In this document: piece by piece, positions 8,265 through 16,569 of the stretch | Numbering within the stretch: the first letter of the stretch is position 1 | Layout: each line of letters begins with the position of its first letter | DNA from: Paenibacillus glycanilyticus | GTDB lineage: Bacteria; Bacillota; Bacilli; Paenibacillales; Paenibacillaceae | NCBI RefSeq assembly: GCF_023715145.1 | Contig: NZ_JAMBNP010000006.1 | Coordinates: 248,001-312,000, forward strand | Length of the DNA: 64,000 bases | Direction of reading: 5' to 3' | Notes under the pieces: model-generated | What the model saw: only the letters and a program-made list of their open reading frames with translations | Told to the model about the DNA's origin: nothing | Databases searched by the model: none | Program-made: the position numbers and the translations under genes

Positions 8265-9422
8265 TTAGTGCGTGCCGGAAACATCCAGCGTATGGTATTC
8301 GTTCGCGTTTTTCTTCGAGTCGGACTTGGCGATTTGCTCTTGAAGCTTGTCATAGAACAAATCTTCGTCGATTGGCAGGTCAACCCAATTATCCGTCCAA
8401 GTGGACAACAGCATCGCGTTCGAGATCATGAGGCCTTTAATGCCTTCTTCGCCCGGTGCAATAAGAGGAGTTCCCTTGTTGATGGCATCCGCCCAGTTTT
8501 GCGTGATTTCCTGATGGCTGCCGCCGCTGCCCGTGATCGGAATTTCGAACTTCCAGCATTCCGGCTGGCCAAAGCCCCCCGTGTACGTCTCGTTAAATTC
8601 GGATTCCAGTACGCGCAGGCGATGAAAGGTCAGCTTATTGTCTTCGATCACGATTTTGCCGCGGTCGCCCGAAATTTCGAAACGGTTCGTGCCCGGCGAT
8701 TCAAACGTCGAAGTTACGAATACGCCCGTAGCTCCGTTCTCGTATTCGACATAAGCCGTAACGTCGTTTTCTACTTCAATGTCGCGGTGCTTGCCGAACT
8801 GGCAAAATGCACGGACGCGTTTTGGCATAAGGCCCGTTGTCCACTGCCATAGGTCGAGCTGATGCGGATCCTGGTTAATCAGAACGCCGCCGCCTTCGCC
8901 AGCCCAGGTTGCGCGCCAGCCGCCGGAGTTGTAGTAGCTTTGCGAACGGTACCAGTCCGTAATAATCCAGTTCGTGCGGCGAATCTCGCCCAGCTCACCG
9001 GAAGCAATCAGCTCTCTCAGCTTCGCGTACAGCGGATTGGTGCGCTGGTTGTACATAATGCCGAATACTTTATCGCTCTTCGCGGCAGCTTCGTTCATCT
9101 CGCGGACCGAGCGAGTGTAGACGCCTGCTGGTTTCTCAATCAATACATGCAGTCCTGCGTTTAATGCCGCGGTTGCCTGCTCCGGGTGATCGTAATGCGG
9201 CGTACAGATAATTACGCCGTCAACGGCGCCGGACTCGAACATTTCCTGCGGGCTCAGGAAGCCTTGAATATGGTCACCCCATTCCGCTTTTACCTCTGCC
9301 AAACGCTCCGGACGAACGTCGGATATTGCTGTCAGTTCAGCGCCTTTGACGCCTCCTGTAATCAAATAACGGGCATGCCCCGTTCCCATATTTCCTAATC
9401 CAACTATACCGATACGTACCAT
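8265..9422 (-). CDS. Gfo/Idh/MocA family oxidoreductase, first gene of operon
   Basis: The 385-aa protein opens with the NAD-binding motif IGIVGLGNMGTGHA, which fixes the start at ATG 9422, preceded 7 nt by GGAGAGG; the open frame extends 35 codons further but without support. It has the EKP motif (VLIEKPAGVY) and the GGVLINQDPHQLDLWQW active-site helix typical of inositol- and sugar-type dehydrogenases. It heads an operon with a second dehydrogenase, an isomerase and an AraC regulator. Its substrate is most likely a hexose derivative or cyclitol, by family only. Confidence 0.9.
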   Translation of the reverse strand: MVRIGIVGLGNMGTGHARYLITGGVKGAELTAISDVRPERLAEVKAEWGDHIQGFLSPQEMFESGAVDGVIICTPHYDHPEQATAALNAGLHVLIEKPAGVYTRSVREMNEAAAKSDKVFGIMYNQRTNPLYAKLRELIASGELGEIRRTNWIITDWYRSQSYYNSGGWRATWAGEGGGVLINQDPHQLDLWQWTTGLMPKRVRAFCQFGKHRDIEVENDVTAYVEYENGATGVFVTSTFESPGTNRFEISGDRGKIVIEDNKLTFHRLRVLESEFNETYTGGFGQPECWKFEIPITGSGGSHQEITQNWADAINKGTPLIAPGEEGIKGLMISNAMLLSTWTDNWVDLPIDEDLFYDKLQEQIAKSDSKKNANEYHTLDVSGTH

Positions 9423-9487
9423 GATTACACCCTCTCCATGCTTGATGAAATAAGGAATCTCTTCTTCCATTCTAGCATGGCACGTTA

Positions 9488-9501
9488 TGAAAGCGCTTGA
9501 T
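9488..9501. promoter_or_regulatory. cre-like catabolite operator
   Basis: TGAAAGCGCTTGAT resembles the CcpA cre box (TGWAANCGNTNWCA) with mismatches only in the last two bases. It lies about 65 bp before the first dehydrogenase gene, just upstream of a possible -10 (TAGAAT), so it could give glucose repression. A LacI-family operator is the alternative. Confidence 0.4.
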
Positions 9502-9521
9502 TCTAATGAGCCAATAATGGG

Positions 9522-9720
9522 CTTCATTTAACTGTGGTTGTTCTGAGGTGGGCGAATCAGGGTGGCGCGGAGCGATGCTGTGGCTTCTCTTGTGCTTTAG
9601 ATTGTGGATGAACTTCGATTTAACTGTGGTTAACAGTGATTGAACTGGATGGTCGCACTGCGAGAAAGCTTGGACTTCGGCCGCTGTTGTTTTTGAATCT
9701 CCTTCATTTAACTGTAGGTG
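9522..9720. repeat. three direct repeats around a TTTAACTGTgG core
   Basis: The core CTTCaTTTAACTGTgG occurs near 9522, 9614 and 9702, about 90 bp apart, in the 310-base gap between the dehydrogenase operon and the CHRD gene. No open frame with a ribosome-binding site is seen between the copies. They may be decayed intergenic elements or protein-binding sites. Confidence 0.4.
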
Positions 9721-9841
9721 TCGAGATGAAAGCCCGTTTTCAGGGTAGCTTGTATCACAATTATCCAAACTTAGGCAGTCGAACAAGCCATCCTCTTACT
9801 TCATCAATAAACTGCTGTATGAACGAAGAGGAGTGAATGCT

Positions 9842-10255
9842 ATGAAGAGGTTTAAAGCGATTTTGAATGGTAGAAACGAAGTCCCTCCCGTACGAACCAA
9901 TGCTACGGGATTTGCCGTTTTTCAGCTGAGCGGCAGCGGCAACCAGTTGTCTTTCAAACTTGTTGTCCGAAACATTAAAAAAGTGACAGCAGCCCACATT
10001 CATCTTGGACAAAAAGGCGAAAACGGTCCTGTAGTCGCCTTTCTGTTCGGCCCGTCGCAATTCGGCATCTCCGTCAAACGCGGCATTATCCGGGGAACTT
10101 TGACCGGCAGCGATCTGGAAGGCCCTCTAAGCGGAAAGACGATCGGCGATCTTATCCGTGAATTCGAAAGAGGCAACGCCTACATCAATGTGCATACCGT
10201 TCAAAATCCGGACGGGGAAATTCGCGGCCAAGTTTTCAAGAAAAATCGCCCATAA
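9842..10255 (+). CDS. CHRD domain protein
   Basis: A 137-aa single CHRD domain: KAILNGRNEVPPVRTNATG, VTAAHIHLGQKGENGPVVAF and INVHTVQNPDGEIRGQV are the family landmarks. CHRD domains, named from chordin, are beta-rich and of unknown biochemical role in bacteria. No signal peptide is present, unlike many members. I take ATG 9842 because AGAGGAG lies 8 nt upstream; the GTG at 9833 touches that site. It appears to be monocistronic, with a hairpin directly downstream. Confidence 0.85.
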   Translation: MKRFKAILNGRNEVPPVRTNATGFAVFQLSGSGNQLSFKLVVRNIKKVTAAHIHLGQKGENGPVVAFLFGPSQFGISVKRGIIRGTLTGSDLEGPLSGKTIGDLIREFERGNAYINVHTVQNPDGEIRGQVFKKNRP

Positions 10256-10261
10256 TTAACT

Positions 10262-10303
10262 GAATGCTGAAAGCCGGCCGCATGCGGCTGGCTTTCAGCA
10301 TTC
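10262..10303 (+). terminator. long GC-rich hairpin after the CHRD gene
   Basis: Arms GAATGCTGAAAGCC and GGCTTTCAGCATTC pair with an inner GGCCGCATGCGGCT section. There is no clear T run, so it may be a terminator or transcript-stabilising stem. Confidence 0.55.
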
Positions 10304-10419
10304 CGGGGAAGAAATACGGAAAAATGGGTACGGCATTTTACACGAATAACATCTTGTCAGAATATGATTGTTTAGATACGAACTCCCAGGTAACGCGGGC
10401 TTATAAGGAGATGTGGTCA

Positions 10420-11313
10420 ATGACGCAAAGCCGGGCGAAAGTTTCCAATCCTGTGCAGCTATATGCCGGTCACGCCTACCGGTTTATCGAGAAGCTTGGC
10501 TGCAAGCCAAGCGATCAATTGCAATTCTTATTAATCTATGACGCCAAAAACAATAACCGAGGCCATAGCTTTGCTACCGAGCTTCCCGCAATAGCCTTGC
10601 ATAAGCCCTTTCATTCCTTAGAAAAGCTGGCCCCTCGAATCAAGCTCTATACAAGAAGAAATAAACTTGTAAATGCGCTGTGGCTAAATAAAAAGGGCTA
10701 TGCCGTTTTTATGGAGATTAACGGCAGGGAAACGACGAGGGCTACCCCGTTCAAAGCCATCAGAGCACAATTCATCGATGTTGATCTAAATAAAATTTCA
10801 GCGCTTTTCAAAACAAAAGAGCAGGTCCAGCAGAAGATCGACGCCATTCTCTCCGACCCTTCTGAACGGCTTCAGTCCATTACCATTACACAGAATAAAC
10901 AAGGCCAATATCGCCTTCTAGCCCAGCGCACGAAACAGAGAATAGCCGAGTTAAAAAAACAATTCTTAAAGAAGCATGGGCACCGCATCAAGGACACGAT
11001 GATCGTCGAAACGAAAAACGGCTATCACATCTATTGGATCATGCAAGGCGGAGACATAAGCAAATTCGTTCCTATTCAAAAAGCATTGGCCCAAACCTTC
11101 GATTCCGATCCGATGATCACCAACCTATCCAGGGTTATGCGTATCCCGGGGTTCTACCATATGAAAAATCCCGGCAGCCCTTATATGGTCAAGGTGAAAC
11201 AATGGGGCAGGGAGAAGCCGTTTACGCAAGAGGAGCTTATTGCGTTGCTGGAATTAAAACCTGCGGTTGCGGCGAAGCTCAGGGGAAAGCGCCGCGCCCG
11301 GCATGCTTCATGA
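10420..11313 (+). CDS. RepB-like archaeo-eukaryotic primase domain protein
   Basis: The 297-aa protein resembles plasmid RepB-type primases of the AEP superfamily. The motifs are visible in order: the metal-binding AQFIDVDLNK (D-x-D), the nucleotide-binding ETKNGYHIYWIM (G-x-H) and SRVMRIPGFYHMKNPG. AAGGAG lies 9 nt before ATG 10420, which is preferred over upstream in-frame starts that would cross the hairpin at 10262. No helicase, integrase, origin or plasmid gene is adjacent, so it is an orphan. It may be a domesticated plasmid or phage primase; activity is not proven. Confidence 0.72.
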   Translation: MTQSRAKVSNPVQLYAGHAYRFIEKLGCKPSDQLQFLLIYDAKNNNRGHSFATELPAIALHKPFHSLEKLAPRIKLYTRRNKLVNALWLNKKGYAVFMEINGRETTRATPFKAIRAQFIDVDLNKISALFKTKEQVQQKIDAILSDPSERLQSITITQNKQGQYRLLAQRTKQRIAELKKQFLKKHGHRIKDTMIVETKNGYHIYWIMQGGDISKFVPIQKALAQTFDSDPMITNLSRVMRIPGFYHMKNPGSPYMVKVKQWGREKPFTQEELIALLELKPAVAAKLRGKRRARHAS

Positions 11314-11338
11314 AGTCCATCCATTAATCGGAAAGAAA

Positions 11339-11366
11339 AAAGCCCGGGTTCAAATACCCGGGCTTT
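11339..11366. terminator. bidirectional terminator
   Basis: A perfect 11-bp stem (AAAGCCCGGGT / ACCCGGGCTTT) separates the convergent primase-like and amidase genes, with A and T tracts on both sides. Confidence 0.85.
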
Positions 11367-11368
11367 CC

Positions 11369-12115
11369 TTATTTATTGTCATCCAATAATCCATGCCGGT
11401 ACATGATCGTCAGAATTCTGAAAAAGTCCCGGGAGTTGCCGTCCGCAGGAGCATCAATAAGCCCCAGCGCAATGGCCCGGTCTACCGCCGGCTTGGCCCA
11501 AACGGGCACCTTCATGCTGTGCTGCTCCTCCAGTTCTGCTACACGTTTCACCAAGGCATTGAATTGCTTTCTCTCCGCTTCTGTCATCGGTACGTCTTCC
11601 TCCCCTAAGTGAGTATTGAATTGAGTCCGGACCCGATCCATAAATACTTCCCAACCGTCTTTGCGCGCCCGGATGATATGCGGGCAGTTTTTCCCGCTCC
11701 AATGGTTATGCTGGACAACCGCTACGATCGGGAGCTTCAGCTTATAGAGCAGATCCCCGATCAGCCGCGCGGCCCGCGCCTCTGCCTCAGCCCGGTTACC
11801 GTCCGCGTTCTCGCAAATCTCAATTCCTATGGAGCTTAGATTCCCTTCACCGTTACTCCCGTCTCCCGCATGCCAGCCATGCTCGTTAACCGGCAAATGC
11901 TGCACAACCCGCGTATCGTCAACGGTAAAATGCCAGGATACGGGCAGCTCCTCCGCTGCTTCGCCTTTCAAATACTTCGCGTGCATGAGAGCATTTGCGC
12001 CAATTCCGGGATTGGCCGTATCATGCACTGTAATAAAATAAGGGCCATTTAACGGAGTGCCGGGACGATTGCCCCTGCCTGCCGGAATCATATCAACTTG
12101 AACCGTCTCGAACAT
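11369..12115 (-). CDS. N-acetylmuramoyl-L-alanine amidase
   Basis: An Amidase_2 (PGRP-like, zinc) domain fills residues 10-165: ITVHDTANPG carries the first zinc His, VVQHNHWSGKNCPH the second His and the Cys, and EHGWHAGDG the substrate groove. It cleaves the lactyl-Ala bond of peptidoglycan. The C-terminal 80 residues contain a short coiled coil (AERKQFNALVKRVAELEEQH) and a helical end, as in many CwlA/XlyA-type phage or spore lytic enzymes. No signal peptide is seen. ATG 12115 has AAAGGAG 8 nt upstream. No holin or other prophage gene accompanies it. Confidence 0.88.
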   Translation of the reverse strand: MFETVQVDMIPAGRGNRPGTPLNGPYFITVHDTANPGIGANALMHAKYLKGEAAEELPVSWHFTVDDTRVVQHLPVNEHGWHAGDGSNGEGNLSSIGIEICENADGNRAEAEARAARLIGDLLYKLKLPIVAVVQHNHWSGKNCPHIIRARKDGWEVFMDRVRTQFNTHLGEEDVPMTEAERKQFNALVKRVAELEEQHSMKVPVWAKPAVDRAIALGLIDAPADGNSRDFFRILTIMYRHGLLDDNK

Positions 12116-12210
12116 GCGCATCACTCCTTTTGAAGCTTATCTCCTGTCCATAGTTATATGTATACTGAGAAGAAGCTCAAATGGTTTGTGTGCTGGAGGA
12201 TAAAAAAAAT

Positions 12211-12233
12211 CAGCCAGGCGAATCGCCTGGCTG
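12211..12233 (-). terminator. intrinsic terminator of the 53-aa ORF
   Basis: CAGCCAGGCG / CGCCTGGCTG forms a 10-bp stem with a 3-base loop. On the minus strand it is followed by a run of eight T. Confidence 0.88.
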
Positions 12234-12254
12234 CATATATATATATGTACTTCC

Positions 12255-12416
12255 TTATATGTTGTTATCTTTTCTTCTCAGAAAACCGAGCAAGCCCCGC
12301 TTACGCTTCTCCTGCTTCTCCTCCAAAATCCGTTTCACGCCATGAAGCAGCAGCTTTGATCGAAGCTCATCCTCGTGGCTGATCTTTCTCATCTCCGCAA
12401 AAAACTCTTTGTTCAT
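12255..12416 (-). CDS. small charged protein, 53 aa
   Basis: An unlisted short gene with GGAGAGGG 6 nt before ATG 12416 and a strong terminator 22 bases after its stop. The product starts MNKEFFAEMRKISHEDELRS and ends with the basic segment KQEKRKRGLLGFLRRKDNNI. It is helical and very basic in the second half, without a signal peptide or Cys residues. I do not recognise a family; translation signals and the dedicated terminator are the reasons for calling it. Confidence 0.65.
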   Translation of the reverse strand: MNKEFFAEMRKISHEDELRSKLLLHGVKRILEEKQEKRKRGLLGFLRRKDNNI

Positions 12417-12517
12417 TAGCTACCCTCTCCGTCACTAGCATCTAGCTGTATCTAAAGTCCTATATTTATTGTACTGCCGCACCGGAGACATGTCAAAATT
12501 TGTCGCATTTAGAGAGA

Positions 12518-12560
12518 AAAGTCCCACATTTTACCTTGAACAAGGAAAATGTGGGACTTT
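12518..12560 (-). terminator. terminator of the azoreductase gene
   Basis: AAAGTCCCACATTTT pairs perfectly with AAAATGTGGGACTTT, extended by an inner CCTTG/CAAGG. It lies 28 bp past the azoreductase stop. Confidence 0.85.
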
Positions 12561-12588
12561 ATCTAGTTTGCTATGAAATTAACCGAAA

Positions 12589-13212
12589 TTAGAAGCTTGC
12601 TGCCACTTTTTCAGCTTTCGCTACGCCTTCAGCAATAATCGATTCCGCTTTGTCGCTGAATTGGTTATGACCTTCAACGATAACCGTTTCGAAGTTTGTT
12701 ACGCCGAAGAAGCCCATGATGTTCTTCACATAGTTAAGGGACATCTCAGCTGCAGCGTAAGGACCTTCGGAATATACGCCGCCGCGAGCGTTCAAGAGCG
12801 CCACTTTTTTGTCGCCTTGAAGACCAACCGGGCCTTCAGCTGTATATTTGAATGTTTTGCCCGCACGGTTCAGGTAGTCAATGTAAGTGTGCAGAACAGC
12901 CGGAATCGTGAAGTTCCAAAGCGGGAAGCCGAATACGACTTTGTCCGCAGCGATAAATTGATTCAGGTATTTGTCGGCAACGTTTACCGCTGCTTGCTCC
13001 TCTGCAGTCAGCTCAAGGCCTTGAGCTGCTTTGAAGCCGCCGTTGATCAGGTTGGCATTCAGGTAAGGCAGTTCCTCGTTGAACAGGTCCAGCTCAATTA
13101 CAGTATCTTGCGGGTGTGTTGCTTTATAGCTAGCCAGGAAAGCGTCATACAGTTTTACGCTGACAGCAATATCTCCACGGTCATTTGCTTTTACGAACAA
13201 TACAGTACTCAT
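12589..13212 (-). CDS. azoR: FMN-dependent NADH-azoreductase
   Basis: A 207-aa flavodoxin-like reductase that uses NADH to reduce azo compounds and quinones in the cytoplasm. Family features are VLFVKANDRGDIAVSVKLYD at the FMN phosphate site, VFGFPLWNFTIPAVLHTYID (flavin ring pocket) and NARGGVYSEGPYAAAEMSL. Length fits AzoR/AcpD proteins. ATG 13212 follows GGAGGG at 10 nt; the upstream in-frame ATG lies inside the ribosome-binding site. It is monocistronic and may answer quinone or electrophile stress, by analogy to Bacillus azoR genes. Confidence 0.92.
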   Translation of the reverse strand: MSTVLFVKANDRGDIAVSVKLYDAFLASYKATHPQDTVIELDLFNEELPYLNANLINGGFKAAQGLELTAEEQAAVNVADKYLNQFIAADKVVFGFPLWNFTIPAVLHTYIDYLNRAGKTFKYTAEGPVGLQGDKKVALLNARGGVYSEGPYAAAEMSLNYVKNIMGFFGVTNFETVIVEGHNQFSDKAESIIAEGVAKAEKVAASF

Positions 13213-13378
13213 CTTATTAATTCCCTCCATAAAATAATGTGTAGTTAACTTTTTGTAACTACCTTTATCTTATAGAGTTTTGCACTCGCCATCATCGGCA
13301 AATAGACGGAAAATAAGCCGAAACCGGGCGGCACAATAGTCTGAGAGAGGTCTTACGACTTTAGGCTGAGACCGAACC

Positions 13379-14056
13379 TTACGCCATTTGCCCCCTATTC
13401 TGAAAGAGCGGTGCCGCAAACAGAGCTGCCTGCGTGCGGTCGGTAAAATCCAGCTTGCTGAGTATGCTGCTGACATGCGTCTTCACCGTCTTCTCCGCGA
13501 CAATAAGCGTCTGGGCAATATCCTTGTTGCTCAACCCCTTCGTCAGCAGTTCCAATACCTCAAGCTCCCTCGGCGTCAAAGCGTCAAGCGCCTTATCCAT
13601 ATTCGATTGCTGTCTGACCGGTTCAACCCTCTGCTCTGGCTCCGGGCGGCTGAGCAGCACCTTGGATATATCCGGATGAAGCTGAATATTCCCCTTATAA
13701 GCGCTTCTAATGGCTTCTGCCAGCTGATCCGGCTCCACATCCTTCAGCATATAACCGATGGCGCCGGTTTGCAGAGCGGGTACGATGTGACTCTGATCGG
13801 AAAAGCTGGTCAGCACCAGCACCTTGATATGCGGATGCTGCTCCTTGATCAAGGCGCTGGCTTCAATTCCGTCCATGACCGGCATGTTCAAATCCATCAG
13901 GACGATGTCCGGCTGAAGCTCTCCCGCCTTATCCACGGCCTCTTGCCCGTTATGCGCTTCCCCGACCAACTCGAAATCAGGCTGCATCGAGAGAAAGAAC
14001 GATATCCCCTTTAATACGATTTGATGATCATCTACAAGCAAAATTTTGATTTTCAT
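13379..14056 (-). CDS. NarL/LuxR family response regulator
   Basis: A 225-aa regulator: the receiver domain (1-120) has the acidic pocket LLVDDH, the phospho-acceptor Asp in DIVLMDLNMPVMDG and the conserved Lys in GYMLKDVEPD; the C-terminal LuxR domain has LTPRELEVLELLTKGLSNKD. Its start overlaps the kinase stop by 4 nt (ATGA), so the two are translationally coupled. It is a LiaR/DegU-like cytoplasmic transcription factor phosphorylated by its partner. Confidence 0.95.
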   Translation of the reverse strand: MKIKILLVDDHQIVLKGISFFLSMQPDFELVGEAHNGQEAVDKAGELQPDIVLMDLNMPVMDGIEASALIKEQHPHIKVLVLTSFSDQSHIVPALQTGAIGYMLKDVEPDQLAEAIRSAYKGNIQLHPDISKVLLSRPEPEQRVEPVRQQSNMDKALDALTPRELEVLELLTKGLSNKDIAQTLIVAEKTVKTHVSSILSKLDFTDRTQAALFAAPLFQNRGQMA

Positions 14057-15732
14057 AATAAGTAATCACCGCTGCTTCCCTTCTCTTCCGCGCAATGCGA
14101 CTGAACCGATTCAAGCGGAATAATCGCTCTGACAATCGTCGGCCTTCCCCGTCCGTTTGTAATCGTTAATGAACCGCCAAGCGCCTCCGCCCGCTCCCGC
14201 ATCGACCGCATTCCCATCGTCTGACGGCCTTTTTTCCGGTCAACCTGAAAGCCTGCGCCTTCGTCCTTAACCTCCAGTACGGCTGCCCCATCCTGCTGCT
14301 TGATCAGCCGGATATATGCGGTCTCCGTGCCAGAATGCTTCCTTACATTATTCAAAGCCTCTTGGCCAATTCTCCAGAATGCTTCTTCAATCGCGCGCGG
14401 GAGCTCCTTCACCCCTTCCGTCCGATCATAAATCGTCAGATTAAGCCCTTGCCCGTATTGCTTAAGCGCCGGCAGCAGTCCGTTCTCAAGTCCTGCCGGA
14501 TGCAGCTGCCAGATGAGCGTGCGCATCTCCTTGAGCGCCTCCTGCGATAGCTGCTGAATTTCGTTAAGCGACCGCTGCACGACCGGATCGCGTCCGGCAA
14601 GCACATTTTCCGCGCCTTTGGCGAGGAAGGTTAAAGAGAATACCTTCTGAACGACGGAATCATGCAAATCGCGGGCCATCCGGTTCCGCTCCTCCATCCG
14701 CGTCAGCTCGCTGCGGTGCTCATAGATACGCAGGTTCTCCACGCATAACGTAAAGTGATCGCCAAGCGAATACATAAAGTCCTCATTCAGCTCGTCGAAT
14801 TGCCGCTGATCCGGACTGCTGATAAATATAACGCCAATCGTACGGTTGCGGACGCGAAGCGGAATGGCAGCTGCCGAACGATATGGCGGTATACCTACCG
14901 AGTCTAGCGCGTTGCCCTCGTTGCAGGAGGACTCAATGACAATGCGATTATCCCGGAGGGCCGTGCTGATCGGGCCTGCAAGCTCGGGAGCAAGCGACTG
15001 CCATTCCTTCGTGACCTGACCGTTCGAATACAAGGCGCTAAGGGATAGCTGCTGCCCGTCAAACATAAATAAGGAGACATTCGGCCAGCCGAAGGCGTCT
15101 CCAATATATTGCACCGCCTTGATCGGCAGCTGATTGATATCCTGCACCCCGTTAATCCGCTGAATCACATCTCCGAGCTTTGCATACAGCATCGCATTCC
15201 GTTCTTGTGTCTGATACAGGCGAATCCGGTTGATCGCCGTTCCGATCTGGAGAGCGATAGCCTGCAGCATCGCAAGCTCCGCTTCACTGAACTGCTCCTT
15301 GCCAGCCTGCGCCACATTCAGCAGCCCGAACCGGTCTTTGCCCGCCTTCAGCGGCACCGTTGCATGGTGGGTGATTCCTTCCGTGCTTCCAAGCTGATGG
15401 CTTACCGCATACGTAATCCGTTTGCATTCAATAATATTAACAGCATGGGTAAGCTTGCGCTGGCGGTATCGCTCGACGCACCAGCAGTCTTCCCCGCACA
15501 TAAGCGCATAATTGCCGGCGGTTAAGGCAGGAGGCAGGTTATGATGGGCGGCACAGGTATTTCCCGGCACGTCATCATCAATTAAGAATATCCAGCCCGT
15601 CGTGAAATCGGTCACTTCAAGCAGCTTGACCAGCACGTCATTCAGCATCTGATCCATATCATTGGTTGTGTTAAGCAATTCCGCAATTTCTTTGAGCGCT
15701 GTAAGCTCGCTGACGCGAATATCCCTCGGCAT
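14053..15732 (-). CDS. GAF-domain sensor histidine kinase (NarX/LiaS-like HisKA_3)
   Basis: The 559-aa kinase has two GAF-type sensor domains (about 20-165 and 180-345), a HisKA_3 dimerisation domain with the phospho-His in ARDLHDSVVQKVF and an HATPase domain ending GMRSMRERAEALGG. No transmembrane helix is seen, so it senses a cytoplasmic signal; GAF 1 contains several Cys (EDCWCVERY) that might bind a cofactor or metal. Start ATG 15732 has AGGAGG 8 nt upstream, removing 16 residues from the longest frame. It pairs with the overlapping response regulator. Confidence 0.92.
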   Translation of the reverse strand: MPRDIRVSELTALKEIAELLNTTNDMDQMLNDVLVKLLEVTDFTTGWIFLIDDDVPGNTCAAHHNLPPALTAGNYALMCGEDCWCVERYRQRKLTHAVNIIECKRITYAVSHQLGSTEGITHHATVPLKAGKDRFGLLNVAQAGKEQFSEAELAMLQAIALQIGTAINRIRLYQTQERNAMLYAKLGDVIQRINGVQDINQLPIKAVQYIGDAFGWPNVSLFMFDGQQLSLSALYSNGQVTKEWQSLAPELAGPISTALRDNRIVIESSCNEGNALDSVGIPPYRSAAAIPLRVRNRTIGVIFISSPDQRQFDELNEDFMYSLGDHFTLCVENLRIYEHRSELTRMEERNRMARDLHDSVVQKVFSLTFLAKGAENVLAGRDPVVQRSLNEIQQLSQEALKEMRTLIWQLHPAGLENGLLPALKQYGQGLNLTIYDRTEGVKELPRAIEEAFWRIGQEALNNVRKHSGTETAYIRLIKQQDGAAVLEVKDEGAGFQVDRKKGRQTMGMRSMRERAEALGGSLTITNGRGRPTIVRAIIPLESVQSHCAEEKGSSGDYLL

Positions 15733-15758
15733 CCGGCATCCCTCCTCTTCTACCACCA

Positions 15759-16556
15759 TTATACACTTACTTTTCCCCATGCCTCCAGCAGGGCATCCCT
15801 AAAAAGTTCATCGAGCTGTTCATCCGCCACACCTGCTGCCGCATCCAATTGTTTGGCTGCCTGTTCAAAATAATCGATTCGTTCTTCCAAATAGTCATTT
15901 AACAGCCCGATACGCGGCTCCATGCGAAGCTCGTCTCCCGCGCGTTTTCTGGCCAGCAGACGCTGAATGATGTCATACAGCTCACTGTCAGCGGGAATGA
16001 GATCCCAAGCCAGCTCCTCGAACGGAACGGGCGGCATCTCACGATATTTCTCGATCCAGCCGCAAGCGAGCAGCGGGCGGAGCACGTAGAAATATTTTTT
16101 CGCCCGGACCGTATCGCCCTGCAAATATTCCCGGTAATTGCCCCTCGCCATATGGAGATAATGGAACATGCAGGACTTTGGCGAAAAGGTTGCCGCGGAA
16201 TAAGCTCGAATCCGTTCAGCTATCGCGTATGGCTCAAGGTAGCGGATCGGCGACCGCAGCCATTCCAGCAAAGGCGGGTTCGACTTGCTGAACAGTGCCA
16301 GCGCTTTGCGCAAATCCCAGCCGTTAATATCCAGCATCCCGCTGATGGGGCGTTCAATCACATCCCGGCGCTCCCGAATCGATAAGTACCATTCCGCCGG
16401 ACGAACATAGAGGAAGCGGACGTCGTAATCGCTGTCCTTCGAGGGAAAGCCCCAAGCCCGGGAGCCGGACTCGCAGGCATACAGGATGCGGACATTCTCT
16501 TCCTCTTCTATGCGCGCGAGCTCGGCTTTTATTTTTAATCGGTCATGCTCATCCAT
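15759..16556 (-). CDS. predicted nucleotidyltransferase (YcgL/RlaP family)
   Basis: A 265-aa protein of the DUF4 nucleotidyltransferase superfamily. The catalytic signature is clear: CESGSRAWGFPSKDSDYDVR supplies the G-S and D-x-D pocket, and RDVIERPISGMLDINGWDLR follows. Family members are thought to transfer nucleotides to an unknown target. GGGGAG lies 8 nt before ATG 16556. It sits between the slipin gene and the GAF kinase, 26 nt before the kinase start, and may be cotranscribed. Confidence 0.85.
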   Translation of the reverse strand: MDEHDRLKIKAELARIEEEENVRILYACESGSRAWGFPSKDSDYDVRFLYVRPAEWYLSIRERRDVIERPISGMLDINGWDLRKALALFSKSNPPLLEWLRSPIRYLEPYAIAERIRAYSAATFSPKSCMFHYLHMARGNYREYLQGDTVRAKKYFYVLRPLLACGWIEKYREMPPVPFEELAWDLIPADSELYDIIQRLLARKRAGDELRMEPRIGLLNDYLEERIDYFEQAAKQLDAAAGVADEQLDELFRDALLEAWGKVSV

Positions 16557-16569
16557 CACGCTGACTCCC

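Noticed and set aside
11369-12115. Prophage, suggested by the amidase and the nearby primase-like gene
   Set aside because: No holin, terminase, capsid, integrase or attachment repeat is present, and the two genes are convergent and separated by a bidirectional terminator.
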